From Undibacterium umbellatum (lineage in GTDB: Bacteria > Pseudomonadota > Gammaproteobacteria > Burkholderiales > Burkholderiaceae_D), in assembly GCF_014284125.1 (NCBI RefSeq), contig NZ_JACOFX010000009.1, positions 124,001-188,000 of the forward strand: DNA of 64,000 bases. The letters run 5' to 3'. The translations under genes were made by a program, and so were the position numbers. The notes beneath the pieces are model-generated. The model was not told the DNA's origin, made no database searches, and saw only the letters and a program-made list of their open reading frames with translations. Shown piece by piece: positions 9,227 to 18,483 of this stretch. Positions within the stretch are counted from its first letter, which is position 1, and each line of letters begins with the position of its first letter.

Positions 9227-9424
9227 AGAATTCTGCTGTGCGCCTATGAATTTGATGTAGAGAACACCTAACTGGTCATCTAGCGCAACAATCAAGCGAT
9301 GATGATTGCCATTGATATTGAATACCACGCGGTTGTTACCGACAAAACTGACACAGGCATAAAGCGCCCTGATGTCTTGCCACGGCCTCTATTGCGCCTT
9401 GATCGATTCGTCATGCCATATCTT
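9227..9424 (-). pseudogene. HigB-type toxin remnant
   Basis: Read on the minus strand, the frame gives LKIWHDESIKAQ, a TAG stop (9389-9391), then RPWQDIRALYACVSFVG and NRVVFNINGNHHRLIVA, followed by VLYIKFIGAQ. This is the conserved core of HigB/RelE-superfamily mRNA interferases (typically VVFNIxGNxYRLIVA ... YIKFIGTHxEYD). The in-frame stop, the lack of a start, the change of GTHxEYD to GAQQNS, and the end at the REP pair all indicate a decayed gene. No HigA-type antitoxin lies next to it. Confidence 0.65.
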
Positions 9425-9496
9425 CAATTTCCATCCACTAAAATATCACACAGTCTTTGACCTGACCTTATGAAAAGTCTCCCGTCATGTCTGGAT

Positions 9497-9844
9497 TTAC
9501 TTGCATTGAAAACTTACCTGATTTTTTTTATTGATTTGGTAGTTGCATTTGCTGACCCTTTGAGCGAGATCAACCCGCTCAATGTATCCATCAGCGTACT
9601 TGCATAGCACTGTAACAGGCCGATTTTGATCGTAGATGTAAGCCAATGCCCAGTAGCCTGAACGCCTTCCGGTCTCCTCTGGTTTTAGAATGGCAAGTTC
9701 TTCGGGCGTACCGTCAAAAACCTCTACCGAGAGCAGGGAAGAGGCTTCCCGACGCGGACAAGTCTCTGCAGAAAATGCTGGCTGGAGTATGCTGACTGTC
9801 ATACATGCACAAACCAAGCTTTTCAATTTGAGTTTACTAAGCAC
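9497..9844 (-). CDS. STY0301-type small exported protein
   Basis: A 115-residue protein that starts at GTG with a strong AGGAG six bases upstream. A signal peptide (about residues 1-26, ending PAFSA) is followed by CPRREASSLLSVEVFDGTPEE, then VLCKYADG and SKCNYQI. The pattern of CP...FDG.P.E...L.P and C-Y...C matches small periplasmic proteins annotated as the STY0301 family, whose function is unknown. Three or four Cys residues in the mature part suggest disulfides in the periplasm. It is monocistronic. Confidence 0.7.
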   Translation of the reverse strand: MLSKLKLKSLVCACMTVSILQPAFSAETCPRREASSLLSVEVFDGTPEELAILKPEETGRRSGYWALAYIYDQNRPVTVLCKYADGYIERVDLAQRVSKCNYQINKKNQVSFQCK

Positions 9845-9964
9845 AGAATCTCCTGCTTAAGTGTCAACAAAGTGACGACAAAAGAACATATTTCAGATTG
9901 TCACATTGATGCAATACGCTATTCACAGCAATCACACAAACTCTACACCCGAATACAAGAAAGA

Positions 9965-9990
9965 CTCAAAAAGCATTCCTACTTTTTGAG
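9965..9990. terminator. Possible hairpin downstream of the U32 gene
   Basis: The arms CTCAAAAAG (9965-9973) and CTTTTTGAG (9982-9990) form a 9-bp AT-rich stem with an 8-base loop, shortly downstream of the minus-strand U32 gene. It lacks a GC-rich base and a clean T tract, so termination is only a possibility. Confidence 0.35.
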
Positions 9991-10015
9991 CCTGCAAGTT
10001 TCATCTACTTCTACA

Positions 10016-11989
10016 TTACGCCGTCTGCGGCCTGTTCTTATGAAAAGTCACCGTACTGTATTGCACCGATGACGGCGGTGCCGCCTGCAAGATGTGTTTT
10101 TTCATTGCACCGATGATGTGCATTTCGCAGGGCTTGCAGTCAAACTTGAGCGTGTATTTTTCTTCGCCTGTGACCAGGGTCATGGGTTCGGCCTTGACCT
10201 GGCCTTGTACGCCTTGCACGCCTTTGGCCTGTTTGGGGCAGAGGTTGAAGGAGAAACGCAGGCAATGCTTGGTGATCATTAGCGAAACTTCGCCCGGTTC
10301 TTCATGCGACTCGTAGGCGGCGGCAATCAGTTGTACGGCGTGTTTTTCATAGAAGCTGCGGGCCTTGTGGTTGTACACATTGGCGAGGTAGCTCAGGGTT
10401 GTTTCTGGATACGCGACTGGCGGCTCGACTGCAGGTGTGCGCTCCGGGCGCTGCCATGCGGCCAGGCGCGCTGCTTCATGTGCAGCCACAGCGTCACGGC
10501 GCAGGGCGTTGATGACGGAAGATGGGACGAACCAGGGCTGCTGCAAATCGAGGTTGACCTGGGCAGCTTCAAACATGGTGTTGCCCAGCTTGGCGAGATT
10601 ATCGCGCAGGCCTGCTTCTGCCTTGTCGCGGTTCTGTGCCGGTTCCAGTGCTAACTGTGTGCTGACTTCAGAAGTCACGCCATCTTCATCAGAGATTTTC
10701 AGCAGCAAGCCATCTGCCAGTTCTGTCAAAGTCATATAGACAGGAATGCGGCGTTCTGCAGATTTTTTGGTCAGCGCATGTTCCCAGCGGTGGTCGCGGT
10801 TGCGGTTGATCAGGGTGCCGACTTTCAGACCTGTCAGCTCGGCCATTTTTTCATTCGGGAAGACGCGCCAGATTTCACCGTTCTCTGATGCGCCTACGCG
10901 TTCTACTGTGTTGGCCTGTACGCCTGCGACTTCGCGTTTGACCATGTAGTTGAGGCCGTCACCATTGGACATGGGTTCATTGGCTTCTATCTCAAAAAAG
11001 TTCGCAGCCAAACGCGTGACATAACCCAGATGCAAACCTACATATTTGGGGGAATCGAATGCGCCTATGTCTTCGAGGCGGCCATTGGCAAAATAATCGG
11101 TGTGGCCACGGTGGAAGTTCTTGTCCACATTGGGGCTGAATGACACCTGGCTATGGCCGCTGGAAGCGCGGCTGAATTCTGGCCTGCGTTCAAGGATTTC
11201 ATCAAGCAGCAAACGGTAATGGGCAGTGATGTTCTTGACATAACCCATATCCTTGTAGCGACCTTCTATCTTCAATGACTGTACTCCAGCATCGAGCAGG
11301 GCTTCAAGATTGCGGCTCTGGTCATTGTCTTTCATCGACAGCAGATGCTTTTCATAAGCGACTACCCTGCCCTCGCCATCGCTCAACGTATAAGGCAGGC
11401 GGCAGGCTTGCGAGCAATCGCCACGGTTGGCGCTGCGGCCATTGTCGGCATGCGAGATATAGCATTGGCCAGAAAAAGCCACGCATAATGCGCCGTGAAC
11501 GAAATATTCGAGTGGGGTGGCCACTTGTGCCTTGATGGCCTGTATCTGTTTGATAGTCAGTTCACGCGCCAGTACCAATTGCGAGAAGCCGACGTCGCCA
11601 AGGAACTTGGCTTTTTCCGCACCACGGATATCGCACTGTGTGCTGGCATGCAGTTGGATAGGCGGGATATCCAGTTCCAAAATACCCATGTCTTGCACGA
11701 TCAGGGCATCGACACCTGCGTCGTACAACTGACGAATCTGCTTGCGCGCCGGTTCCAGTTCTGAATCATGCAGGATGGTATTCATGGTCACGAAGATGCG
11801 CGCATGATAGCGGTGGGCAAATTCCACCAGACCAGCAATCTCGCTGATTTCATTACTGGCATTGTGACGCGCACCAAATGAAGGACCACCGATATAGACG
11901 GCATCAGCACCATGCAAGATCGCTTCGCGGCCTATCTCTACAGTTTTGGCAGGTGATAACAGTTCGGTCTGGTTGGCAAGCAAGCTCAT
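10016..11989 (-). CDS. rlhA: U32 family protein, RlhA-type 23S rRNA hydroxylation factor
   Basis: A 657-residue protein. It begins with the U32 signature region (LLSPAKTVEIGREAILHGADAVYIGG). A Cys-containing core follows, QCYISHADNGRSANRGDCSQACRLPY (split around residues 170-200), and then the DUF3656-type middle region. C-terminal Cys residues (LCPKQ, CKPCEMH) complete the likely iron-sulfur ligands. The length matches E. coli RlhA (YdcP, about 650 residues), needed for hydroxylation of C2501 of 23S rRNA, rather than the shorter TrhP/YegQ (about 450). Annotation as a collagenase-like peptidase would be misleading. It is a single gene divergent from dacB. Confidence 0.85.
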   Translation of the reverse strand: MSLLANQTELLSPAKTVEIGREAILHGADAVYIGGPSFGARHNASNEISEIAGLVEFAHRYHARIFVTMNTILHDSELEPARKQIRQLYDAGVDALIVQDMGILELDIPPIQLHASTQCDIRGAEKAKFLGDVGFSQLVLARELTIKQIQAIKAQVATPLEYFVHGALCVAFSGQCYISHADNGRSANRGDCSQACRLPYTLSDGEGRVVAYEKHLLSMKDNDQSRNLEALLDAGVQSLKIEGRYKDMGYVKNITAHYRLLLDEILERRPEFSRASSGHSQVSFSPNVDKNFHRGHTDYFANGRLEDIGAFDSPKYVGLHLGYVTRLAANFFEIEANEPMSNGDGLNYMVKREVAGVQANTVERVGASENGEIWRVFPNEKMAELTGLKVGTLINRNRDHRWEHALTKKSAERRIPVYMTLTELADGLLLKISDEDGVTSEVSTQLALEPAQNRDKAEAGLRDNLAKLGNTMFEAAQVNLDLQQPWFVPSSVINALRRDAVAAHEAARLAAWQRPERTPAVEPPVAYPETTLSYLANVYNHKARSFYEKHAVQLIAAAYESHEEPGEVSLMITKHCLRFSFNLCPKQAKGVQGVQGQVKAEPMTLVTGEEKYTLKFDCKPCEMHIIGAMKKHILQAAPPSSVQYSTVTFHKNRPQTA

Positions 11990-12331
11990 GATGATGGCCG
12001 GTGACAGGGAAAGGGCGAAATTATAAAGGAAATCAAGGGCTTATGTCGTGTTTGCTGCTACGGAAGAGCATTAATCCGATGCTAATCGAACAATATTTAA
12101 GGCCGCAAACCCGCTTTCTTGGGTTTCAATTAACTTTAGCAAGCAGTTTTTGCCATTTGCAGTGTAGGTCAAAGCCTGAAGATAAAAAGGAAATAAGCAG
12201 AAGATATACAGTACAAACAAATTTTCATTGCGTAAAAAGAACGCTTTCCTGTTTCCACTACTTGCCTGCTCTACAATGCAGATTATTATTTTCCCGTCTG
12301 CAATTACAGCTTCATATCGCTGCCCCAAACT
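11990..12331. other. Divergent intergenic region between the U32 gene and dacB
   Basis: This 342-bp stretch must hold both promoters. A TACAAT hexamer near 12271-12276 could be a -10 for dacB. No operator, riboswitch or coding segment is convincing here. Confidence 0.35.
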
Positions 12332-13843
12332 ATGCGCCTCACTCCTGTCAGCCTGTTTTTTGTTATACCCCTGCTCCCTGCATTTGTTTTCGCCCAAACC
12401 AGCCTGCCTCCAGCAGTCGAGGCCGCGTTCAACAAGGCCAATGTACCGGTCCAGGCGCTGAGCGCCATCGTCATACCCGCCACTGGTGGCGCGGCAGTCC
12501 TGACGCAAGCTGCTGACAGACCCATGAACCCGGCCTCTGCCATGAAGCTGGTGACGACCCTGGTTGGACTGGAAGAGTTGGGGCCCAACTTTCGCTGGAA
12601 GACGCAGATACTGGCTGATAAGGCAGCGAAGAAAATCAATGACAGCCTGACTGGCACTCTGTACTTACGGGGTGGTGGCGACCCTAACCTGACGATAGAA
12701 AAACTGGGCAGCATGTTGCGCATTTTGCGTAACCAGGGTTTGCGTCGCCTGCGTGGCGATCTCATACTTGATCGCAGTTATTTCCAGCCTGAGCGACCTG
12801 ACATAGGCGCGCCGCAATTCGATGAATATCCGGACGCTTATTACAATGTGATACCGGATGCACTACTGGTGAACAGCAACCTGAGCAGCATTTCCCTGGA
12901 ATCGACAGGGGATAAAATCGAGGCGCGCCTGAACACGCCGCTGGATAAAGTCAAAATCACCAATCACCTGCATTTCAATGAACTGCCCTGCTCAGCCTGG
13001 GAGACGGAATGGCTGCCGCCTGTGATTGAAACCATGCGCAGTGTGGCCGATGATCCTGAGACAAACAATCCGAATGCACCAACCGGTAAAAAAACAGAGC
13101 GACAGACCACGCGCGGCGGGCTGGAAATCACTCTGAATGGCGGTTTCCCCAAGCGCTGCAAGATCACCAATAACATCAATATCCTGGACCGCAACCAGTA
13201 CCTGGCGCATTTGATACGCGCCCTGTGGCAAGAGATGGGTGGCACCTGGCAGGGTGAGGTACGTGATGGCAAAACACCGGCGTCAGCCACGGTATTGACT
13301 GAGCGGGTGTCCGAGCCCTTGGCAGACATCCTGCGCCCCATCAACAAGCAATCTGACAATGTCATGGCACGCATGCTCTACCTGACCCTGGGTACGGAGT
13401 CAGCCAACAAACAAGGCATGAGCAACTTGCAGGCAGCAGATGCGCGCATCCGGCAATGGATGTTCAGACAGGGCATCAACGATGCCGGGCTGGTGCTGGA
13501 AAACGGTTCTGGCCTGTCGCGTATGGAGCGCATCAGCCCGCTGCAAATGGCCGGTTTATTACAAGCAGGTGAGCGCAGTAACTGGTATGCAGAATTTGCC
13601 AGCAGCCTGCCGGTTGCCGCCATGGATGGCACCATGCGACGCCGTCTGAAGGGAGGGCCGGCAGAACTGCGGGCGCGCATCAAGACTGGCACACTGAAAG
13701 ATGTGGTGGCCATTGCCGGTTATGTCAGAGATATCAATGAGCAGCAATGGGTGGTGGTGGCCATGATCAATCATGAAGAGGCTGTCAAGGCCAAGGCAGC
13801 GTTGGATGAGTTGATCAACTGGGTGGCCGCTGGCAAACCTTGA
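12332..13843 (+). CDS. dacB: D-alanyl-D-alanine carboxypeptidase/endopeptidase PBP4
   Basis: A 503-residue class C penicillin-binding protein with a signal peptide (about residues 1-22). Active-site motifs are seen in order: SAMK (Ser69, Lys72), SDN (in NKQSDNVMARM) and KTGT (in RIKTGTLKDV). The large insert between the SxxK and SxN motifs is typical of PBP4. It trims or cleaves peptidoglycan cross-links in the periplasm. It ends 11 bp from the convergent lipoprotein gene. Confidence 0.93.
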   Translation: MRLTPVSLFFVIPLLPAFVFAQTSLPPAVEAAFNKANVPVQALSAIVIPATGGAAVLTQAADRPMNPASAMKLVTTLVGLEELGPNFRWKTQILADKAAKKINDSLTGTLYLRGGGDPNLTIEKLGSMLRILRNQGLRRLRGDLILDRSYFQPERPDIGAPQFDEYPDAYYNVIPDALLVNSNLSSISLESTGDKIEARLNTPLDKVKITNHLHFNELPCSAWETEWLPPVIETMRSVADDPETNNPNAPTGKKTERQTTRGGLEITLNGGFPKRCKITNNINILDRNQYLAHLIRALWQEMGGTWQGEVRDGKTPASATVLTERVSEPLADILRPINKQSDNVMARMLYLTLGTESANKQGMSNLQAADARIRQWMFRQGINDAGLVLENGSGLSRMERISPLQMAGLLQAGERSNWYAEFASSLPVAAMDGTMRRRLKGGPAELRARIKTGTLKDVVAIAGYVRDINEQQWVVVAMINHEEAVKAKAALDELINWVAAGKP

Positions 13844-13854
13844 ACTAGGTCTGC

Positions 13855-14799
13855 TTATTTGGCCTTCACTGGTTTGTCATTGACAAGCACATATTTTTGC
13901 TTATCGGCATCAAAGAGCAGTTTCTTTTTACCTTTTTGGGCAGTCACGACAAACTCGTAACTGGTCGTGCGTTCTCCATTGCCATCCGTCATGTGGCTGA
14001 CGACACGGTAGCCGTAGGTTTTACCAGCAAATTCGACCAGTAATTGCCCCGGTGCCGTGGTGCCGGGAGCCAACTCCCAACTGGCCAGATAATCATAGCA
14101 GTTTGGTGGCTCCTGTTCGTTTTCGTGCAAGCGCAAACGTGGATGTTTGCCTTTACCTGGATGCATCATGCTTTCACATTCCGGTCCACTTTCATAGTGC
14201 CTGACCAGTTCCAGATCTTTGTCAAACAGGGGATGGATACTATCCGCCTGAACACGCAACAGGCGCAGCCAGACATTGACTTCATTTTTTTCTACATGAC
14301 TGTGCTCCAGGGCAAGGGCAAAATCACCGGGGAATAGTTCCACCATGCTGGCCTTGCTGATACGACCATTGGCTGCCAGCCATTCAACGACGTCCTGACG
14401 CTTGACCAGCGACCAGGCTTCGCCACGGCGCTTGAACCAGTAAGCCGCGATCAGATTAGGCAAACCAGATTCCAGCGGCTCGCCCTTGACCAACAAGACT
14501 GCTGTATCTGCATCGATTTTTTGCACATGCAGGGCATGCATGCGCAGCGCCAGTGCGGCTACCGGTTTGACAGAAACTGGTAATTCCGCTTTTAGCTGCG
14601 GTGTTTTGACGATGGCCTTGTCTGCGCTTACGTCCCAGCCCTTGAACACCAGACGCATGAGGTCACGTTGCTCCAGCGTTTGCACCGATTCATTACGGGT
14701 GCATGCAGCCAGCAGGCAAAGCAAAGCCAAGGAAAAAATAGTGAGACGCAGGAAACGCTGTTGTAATTGCACGAGAAAAAATATTCTTTTAGGAGGCAC
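13855..14799 (-). CDS. Predicted lipoprotein of unknown function
   Basis: A protein of up to 314 residues with an N-terminal hydrophobic segment and lipobox LLAAC (Cys about residue 33), so probably lipid-anchored. The first available codon is GTG, and no good ribosome binding site supports any particular start. The mature part has no domain I recognise. Its C-terminal half contains a pair of Cys residues (PECESMM and PPNCYDY) that may form a disulfide, and it ends in a lysine-rich tail. Next to dacB it may act in the envelope, but this is only proximity. Confidence 0.65.
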   Translation of the reverse strand: MPPKRIFFLVQLQQRFLRLTIFSLALLCLLAACTRNESVQTLEQRDLMRLVFKGWDVSADKAIVKTPQLKAELPVSVKPVAALALRMHALHVQKIDADTAVLLVKGEPLESGLPNLIAAYWFKRRGEAWSLVKRQDVVEWLAANGRISKASMVELFPGDFALALEHSHVEKNEVNVWLRLLRVQADSIHPLFDKDLELVRHYESGPECESMMHPGKGKHPRLRLHENEQEPPNCYDYLASWELAPGTTAPGQLLVEFAGKTYGYRVVSHMTDGNGERTTSYEFVVTAQKGKKKLLFDADKQKYVLVNDKPVKAK

Positions 14800-14852
14800 A
14801 CAGATTCTAACTGATCACTGGCGCTGAGCAGATATCAGAAGCGCAAGCTCCC

Positions 14853-16238
14853 CTATTCACCATTTTTGAATCGCCTGACAGCCTCATCCCGCTTGGCGAT
14901 CAGTTTGTCACCCTTGGCTTGCATGCCCAGGGCAAAGTATGACTGGGCCAGGGCTTCCAGGGTATAAAGATTCCACTCATTGCCGTTGGCCATGCTTTTT
15001 TCCAGCAAGGCGATGGCTTGCTTGTGGCTATTCTTTTTAGCGTACATCAGGGCCAGTTCATTGACGAGCAATTGATAGGGCTGACTGTTCAAGCCTTTTT
15101 CAAACCAGACACGTGCGCCTTCCGGGTCTTCCTTGAAGATAGCACTACCACGGTAATAGCATAAACGTGATTTCAACTGTTCAACCAGCACCTGGTCACC
15201 AGTGACTTTGTTCATATTTTCTATGAAGGACTCCATATCGGCGAATGAACCGCCCCATTGCGGCAGCAGTTTGCTCAGGTAGGCATAGGCTGGTGTGTAC
15301 AGGCTGGGGTCTAGTCGTAATGCGGTTTTGAGCAAACTGACATCATCGCCTCGGATGCTGAGTGCCTTGTTATTGCCGATCAGTTCACCTGCACACATGG
15401 CACAAGCCCTGATTTTTTCATTTGCCTTGTTCAAGTCCACTCTGGCCTGGGCAGACAATTTATGGAACTCGGCAAATTGTGCCTTGTTGGTTTCTGCCGC
15501 CAGTTTGCCACCACGGGCTTCCCAAGCCTGCTCTTGCAAAAACATGCCGCGCGCCAGATGGGCATAGCCAAGCTGGCTGGATTTCACCCAGCTATCAAAC
15601 TGCTTCTTGAAATCTTTGTCGAGACGCGACAAGGTAGCAAAGCGTGTGTGCAGGGTGTTGGATTTCAGCCTGCCTGCATGGTTTTGTGCAAAGCCACTCT
15701 CCAGCGCCACATCCAGTTTCTTGAATTCACCGCGCCACAACATGGCCACCAGGATGTTTTGCTCATGCTCTTCATCGGCATAATTGCTACCCAGCTTGGG
15801 CATCTCAGGATTTTCTGTCGATGTTTTTTGCCACACGGCCTGATGCAATTCAGTATTGCCAGCATCGCGATAAGACTGATGCCAGATTTCTTCATAGCCC
15901 TCTTGCGCCATGCTGGTTTTGCGAGCGTTATACCAGGCTGCTGTCATGCCCCAGTAGGAATAAAACCGCTCCATGTCCGCCGGGAATGGGCGGAAATACG
16001 CCTTGTAAGTCAGCATGTCCTTGCTATTTTTTTGCCCCAATACCTTGTAAGGCATGTAGCGGCTTTCCACCATCTTTTGCACAAACCTGGTCAGCTCAGG
16101 ATCGGACAACCAGGCGCTTTCCTTTACTTTTTCTTTGGCAACCACTTGCTGTACAGGCTGCGTTTGCGCATATACCTCGACAGCGATGAAGGTGGATACC
16201 AATACCATGGCAAGGCTGAATTTTCTGGACATTGACAT
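14853..16238 (-). CDS. Exported TPR-repeat protein
   Basis: About 461 residues from the chosen ATG, which has TGGAG about six bases upstream and begins a signal peptide (MSMSRKFSLAMVLVSTFIAVEVYAQ). An in-frame upstream extension of 32 residues is possible but does not look like a leader. The rest is helical, with TPR-like units in the last 180 residues (for example YLLVNELALMYAKKNSHKQAI, shown split in the protein, and LYTLEALAQSYFALGMQAKG). A CAMCAG pair in the middle could be redox-active or structural. A periplasmic interaction or scaffolding role is inferred. It transcribes towards the lipoprotein gene and may share its operon. Confidence 0.7.
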   Translation of the reverse strand: MSMSRKFSLAMVLVSTFIAVEVYAQTQPVQQVVAKEKVKESAWLSDPELTRFVQKMVESRYMPYKVLGQKNSKDMLTYKAYFRPFPADMERFYSYWGMTAAWYNARKTSMAQEGYEEIWHQSYRDAGNTELHQAVWQKTSTENPEMPKLGSNYADEEHEQNILVAMLWRGEFKKLDVALESGFAQNHAGRLKSNTLHTRFATLSRLDKDFKKQFDSWVKSSQLGYAHLARGMFLQEQAWEARGGKLAAETNKAQFAEFHKLSAQARVDLNKANEKIRACAMCAGELIGNNKALSIRGDDVSLLKTALRLDPSLYTPAYAYLSKLLPQWGGSFADMESFIENMNKVTGDQVLVEQLKSRLCYYRGSAIFKEDPEGARVWFEKGLNSQPYQLLVNELALMYAKKNSHKQAIALLEKSMANGNEWNLYTLEALAQSYFALGMQAKGDKLIAKRDEAVRRFKNGE

Positions 16239-16482
16239 CAGGGCTCCAGAGGAAGATTGCAAAGTGTGCGAGGACATGGGGAGTAAATTTTCCATATTGT
16301 GCAGCATCATATCTGTGATTCTGGCAAAGTCCAAGCATACAAAAGCATGTGGACACCCTATGCATTTACGGAAATAAAATAGTCATTTCTCTTCAAAAAT
16401 AATTTGCAAATGATTAATCTTTGCACTATGCTCATTTCTACAACCTGCACAAGTGGTTGAGCACAATGGCGCAAGCCAGGTG

Positions 16483-16685
16483 ATATCGGGAGAGACTGTC
16501 CATTAAAGCAAGGGCAGCGCCGAAGGAGCAACCACCCCGGAAACTCTCAGGCAAACGGACCGTTATTACTTTCAAACTCTGAAGAGCTGCCGGACTACGT
16601 CGCCCGGCACACCGAAGGAGCAAGCATTGCACCGCTACCCGTGGTTGCAGGCGAAATCTCTCAGGTCCAGGACAGAGGGGGTATC
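16483..16685 (+). ncRNA. Tandem glycine riboswitch (two aptamers)
   Basis: Two aptamer copies are visible in series. The first has GGGAGAGAC, then GCCGAAGGAGCAA (near 16530) and GGAAACTCTCAGGCAAA. The second has CACCGAAGGAGCAA (near 16611) and GCGAAATCTCTCAGGTCCAGGACAGAGG. These are the conserved core sequences of the gcvT-type glycine riboswitch, which normally turns on glycine-cleavage genes in betaproteobacteria. Here no gcv gene follows: the next frames are a 53-codon ORF with a good ribosome binding site and then an exported protein/protease pair. Confidence 0.93.
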
Positions 16686-16737
16686 CGTTGCGTATTTTGC
16701 GCGCAGATATCCCTTTGACGTCTGGAGTCCATATACC

Positions 16738-16899
16738 ATGAAATCCAAGATAGTTAACGGTGACATTGCCACCGCGACGGCTGACGCATGCGCGCGGCAA
16801 AAATCTGCAACCCTTGGCGACAAAAACAACTGCGCAATTCATCCCCATCATTTGAAAGATGAAGGCGTACGACAGCCACGCCTACACTTCCTTCATTGA
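16738..16899 (+). CDS. Short ORF directly behind the glycine riboswitch
   Basis: A 53-residue frame starts at ATG 16738 with TGGAG about nine bases upstream, exactly where the riboswitch-controlled gene should begin. The product (MKSKIVNGDIATATADAC at the N-terminus, His/Arg-rich at the C-terminus) has no signal peptide and resembles no glycine-cleavage subunit or glycine transporter I know. It could be the stub of a lost gene, a leader peptide, or a real small protein. Confidence 0.4.
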   Translation: MKSKIVNGDIATATADACARQKSATLGDKNNCAIHPHHLKDEGVRQPRLHFLH

Positions 16900-17078
16900 C
16901 GCTATTGCGTCATACAGCCCAGCGCCTATAGCTCATTTGTACAGCGCTTCAAGCTGATTCCTTATTCCCGCGTGTGCGGGTAATGATGTCCGGCATGTGA
17001 ACCATGCCATGTTTCAAGCCGCCCAGCCCGCTTGGACAGGTGGGCTATTGTCTCAATCCAAACCAGGAGCAAACCATC

Positions 17079-17828
17079 ATGCATTTGCACTCTGTTTCCA
17101 GATTCAAAAAATCCACTCTGGCCGCTTTGATATTCAGCATCAGTTGCGCATTGGCCAGCCCGGCACTAATGGCACAAAACCAGGCCACCGACATGGCAGG
17201 CACGACCGATCAGGCACGCCTGGTCAACGCCGCTGCGCAACGCGATTTTGCTGAGTTTGTACAATTCAATATACAGCGACGGGGCGGTACTTTGCCCTCA
17301 GAATTCCCGCTGGATGTGAATGATGTGCATGACCTCAAGGATGCCAGGATAGACTATGGCTTTCAGGTCTATAGCGTGCCGCCGCAAGATGTCATGAATG
17401 GTCGCGGTGATTTACGCAGCATCGCCAGGGCCACTGGCGAATGGCGCTTTGTTATCAGCTTGAACAATAACCCGATAGGCCTGGCAACACTGAGGCAAAA
17501 CAATGGCCGCTGGGGCATCACTTCTTATGGCGGTGCCGTGCTGGCGAAGGATGTGGATGCAGCGATCGCCATGCATGGCAATAGCACCCGTTCCAATCTG
17601 CGCTTCATTCGCGTCTATCAGGCCATGTCGGATTTTCTGGAGGTAGTTTCGCCCATCGACGCCCGCGCCCGCTTTGCCCCCTTGCATGCAGCACGTCAAA
17701 GCCTGCTGTTGCAACAGCGTAGCGAAAAAACCGGGACATCGTCTACCAACACTGGTTTACTGGAGCAAAGCGACATCCTTGACCCATTGCGCGTCAGTGT
17801 CAAACGCAATATCGAGAACTTCCGCTGA
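17079..17828 (+). CDS. Exported hypothetical protein paired with a cysteine protease
   Basis: The start is chosen at the ATG with CCAGGAG ten bases upstream. The 249-residue product then begins with a signal peptide (MHLHSVSRFKKSTLAALIFSI..., ending near ALMAQ). The mature protein has no recognised domain. The stretch FVISLNNNPIGLATLRQNNGRWGI appears (split in the fold) and could be an NTF2- or inhibitor-like beta region. It lies 44 bp upstream of the C70-type protease gene and is probably co-transcribed with it. A chaperone, propeptide-like or inhibitor role for the protease is an inference from this pairing only. Confidence 0.72.
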   Translation: MHLHSVSRFKKSTLAALIFSISCALASPALMAQNQATDMAGTTDQARLVNAAAQRDFAEFVQFNIQRRGGTLPSEFPLDVNDVHDLKDARIDYGFQVYSVPPQDVMNGRGDLRSIARATGEWRFVISLNNNPIGLATLRQNNGRWGITSYGGAVLAKDVDAAIAMHGNSTRSNLRFIRVYQAMSDFLEVVSPIDARARFAPLHAARQSLLLQQRSEKTGTSSTNTGLLEQSDILDPLRVSVKRNIENFR

Positions 17829-17872
17829 ACCTAAAGCCAACATCGCATACCACCAATAGTTACGGAGATATC

Positions 17873-18460
17873 ATGCAAAAAAATCTGTTAAAACTGATCC
17901 TTGCTCTAGGCATCATGCTGAGCTTCCCAAGTGCCTTTGCCCAATGGCGCGCTTTGAATGTGCCGCTGGTAACGCAAGAACACAGCCAGTGGTGCTGGGC
18001 CGGCAGCGCGAAGGCCGTGCTGAATTTTTATAACAAGACACCCAGCCAGTGCCAGATCGTGAATTGGGCGTACGGCCTGAACTACGCTTGCGGCAATACC
18101 AACTTTAACTGGAACAGCAATGCCAACCAGCCCAATGCCATGTATGGCAGCAACGGCAGTGTACAAAAAATCCTGGCAAATTGGGGCGTGCCAAACACGG
18201 CCTATAGTTATGCTTCTTCATGGAACACCGTGGTCAGCGACATCAATGCCAACCGCCCATTTGTGATTCGCTATGGCTGGAGCAATGGCGGCGGGCATAT
18301 CATGGTAGGCACTGGTTATGAAGTGTATAACGGCACCAACTACGTCTACATCATGAACCCATGGCCAGGCGAAGGAAAAACCTACAGGACCTACGGCTCT
18401 GCCGTGTCTGACTATGATCATCAGTGGACACATACGCAGCGTATGAATGTCAGTGGCTGA
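17873..18460 (+). CDS. Secreted papain-like cysteine protease (C70/AvrRpt2-like)
   Basis: A 195-residue protein with a signal peptide (cleavage near residue 23, AFA) and ACGGAG before the ATG. Catalytic motifs are visible: Cys41 in HSQWCWAGSA, His142 in GGGHIMVGTGYE and Asn162 in MNPWPGEG. This Cys-His-Asn order and spacing fit papain-like cysteine peptidases of the AvrRpt2/C70 or related C39-like families. There is no long propeptide, so activity may be controlled by the companion encoded just upstream. A role outside the cytoplasm is expected, for example in predation, nutrient release or interbacterial competition. Confidence 0.85.
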   Translation: MQKNLLKLILALGIMLSFPSAFAQWRALNVPLVTQEHSQWCWAGSAKAVLNFYNKTPSQCQIVNWAYGLNYACGNTNFNWNSNANQPNAMYGSNGSVQKILANWGVPNTAYSYASSWNTVVSDINANRPFVIRYGWSNGGGHIMVGTGYEVYNGTNYVYIMNPWPGEGKTYRTYGSAVSDYDHQWTHTQRMNVSG

Positions 18461-18483
18461 GATTTGACATAGTTGAATAGCAA

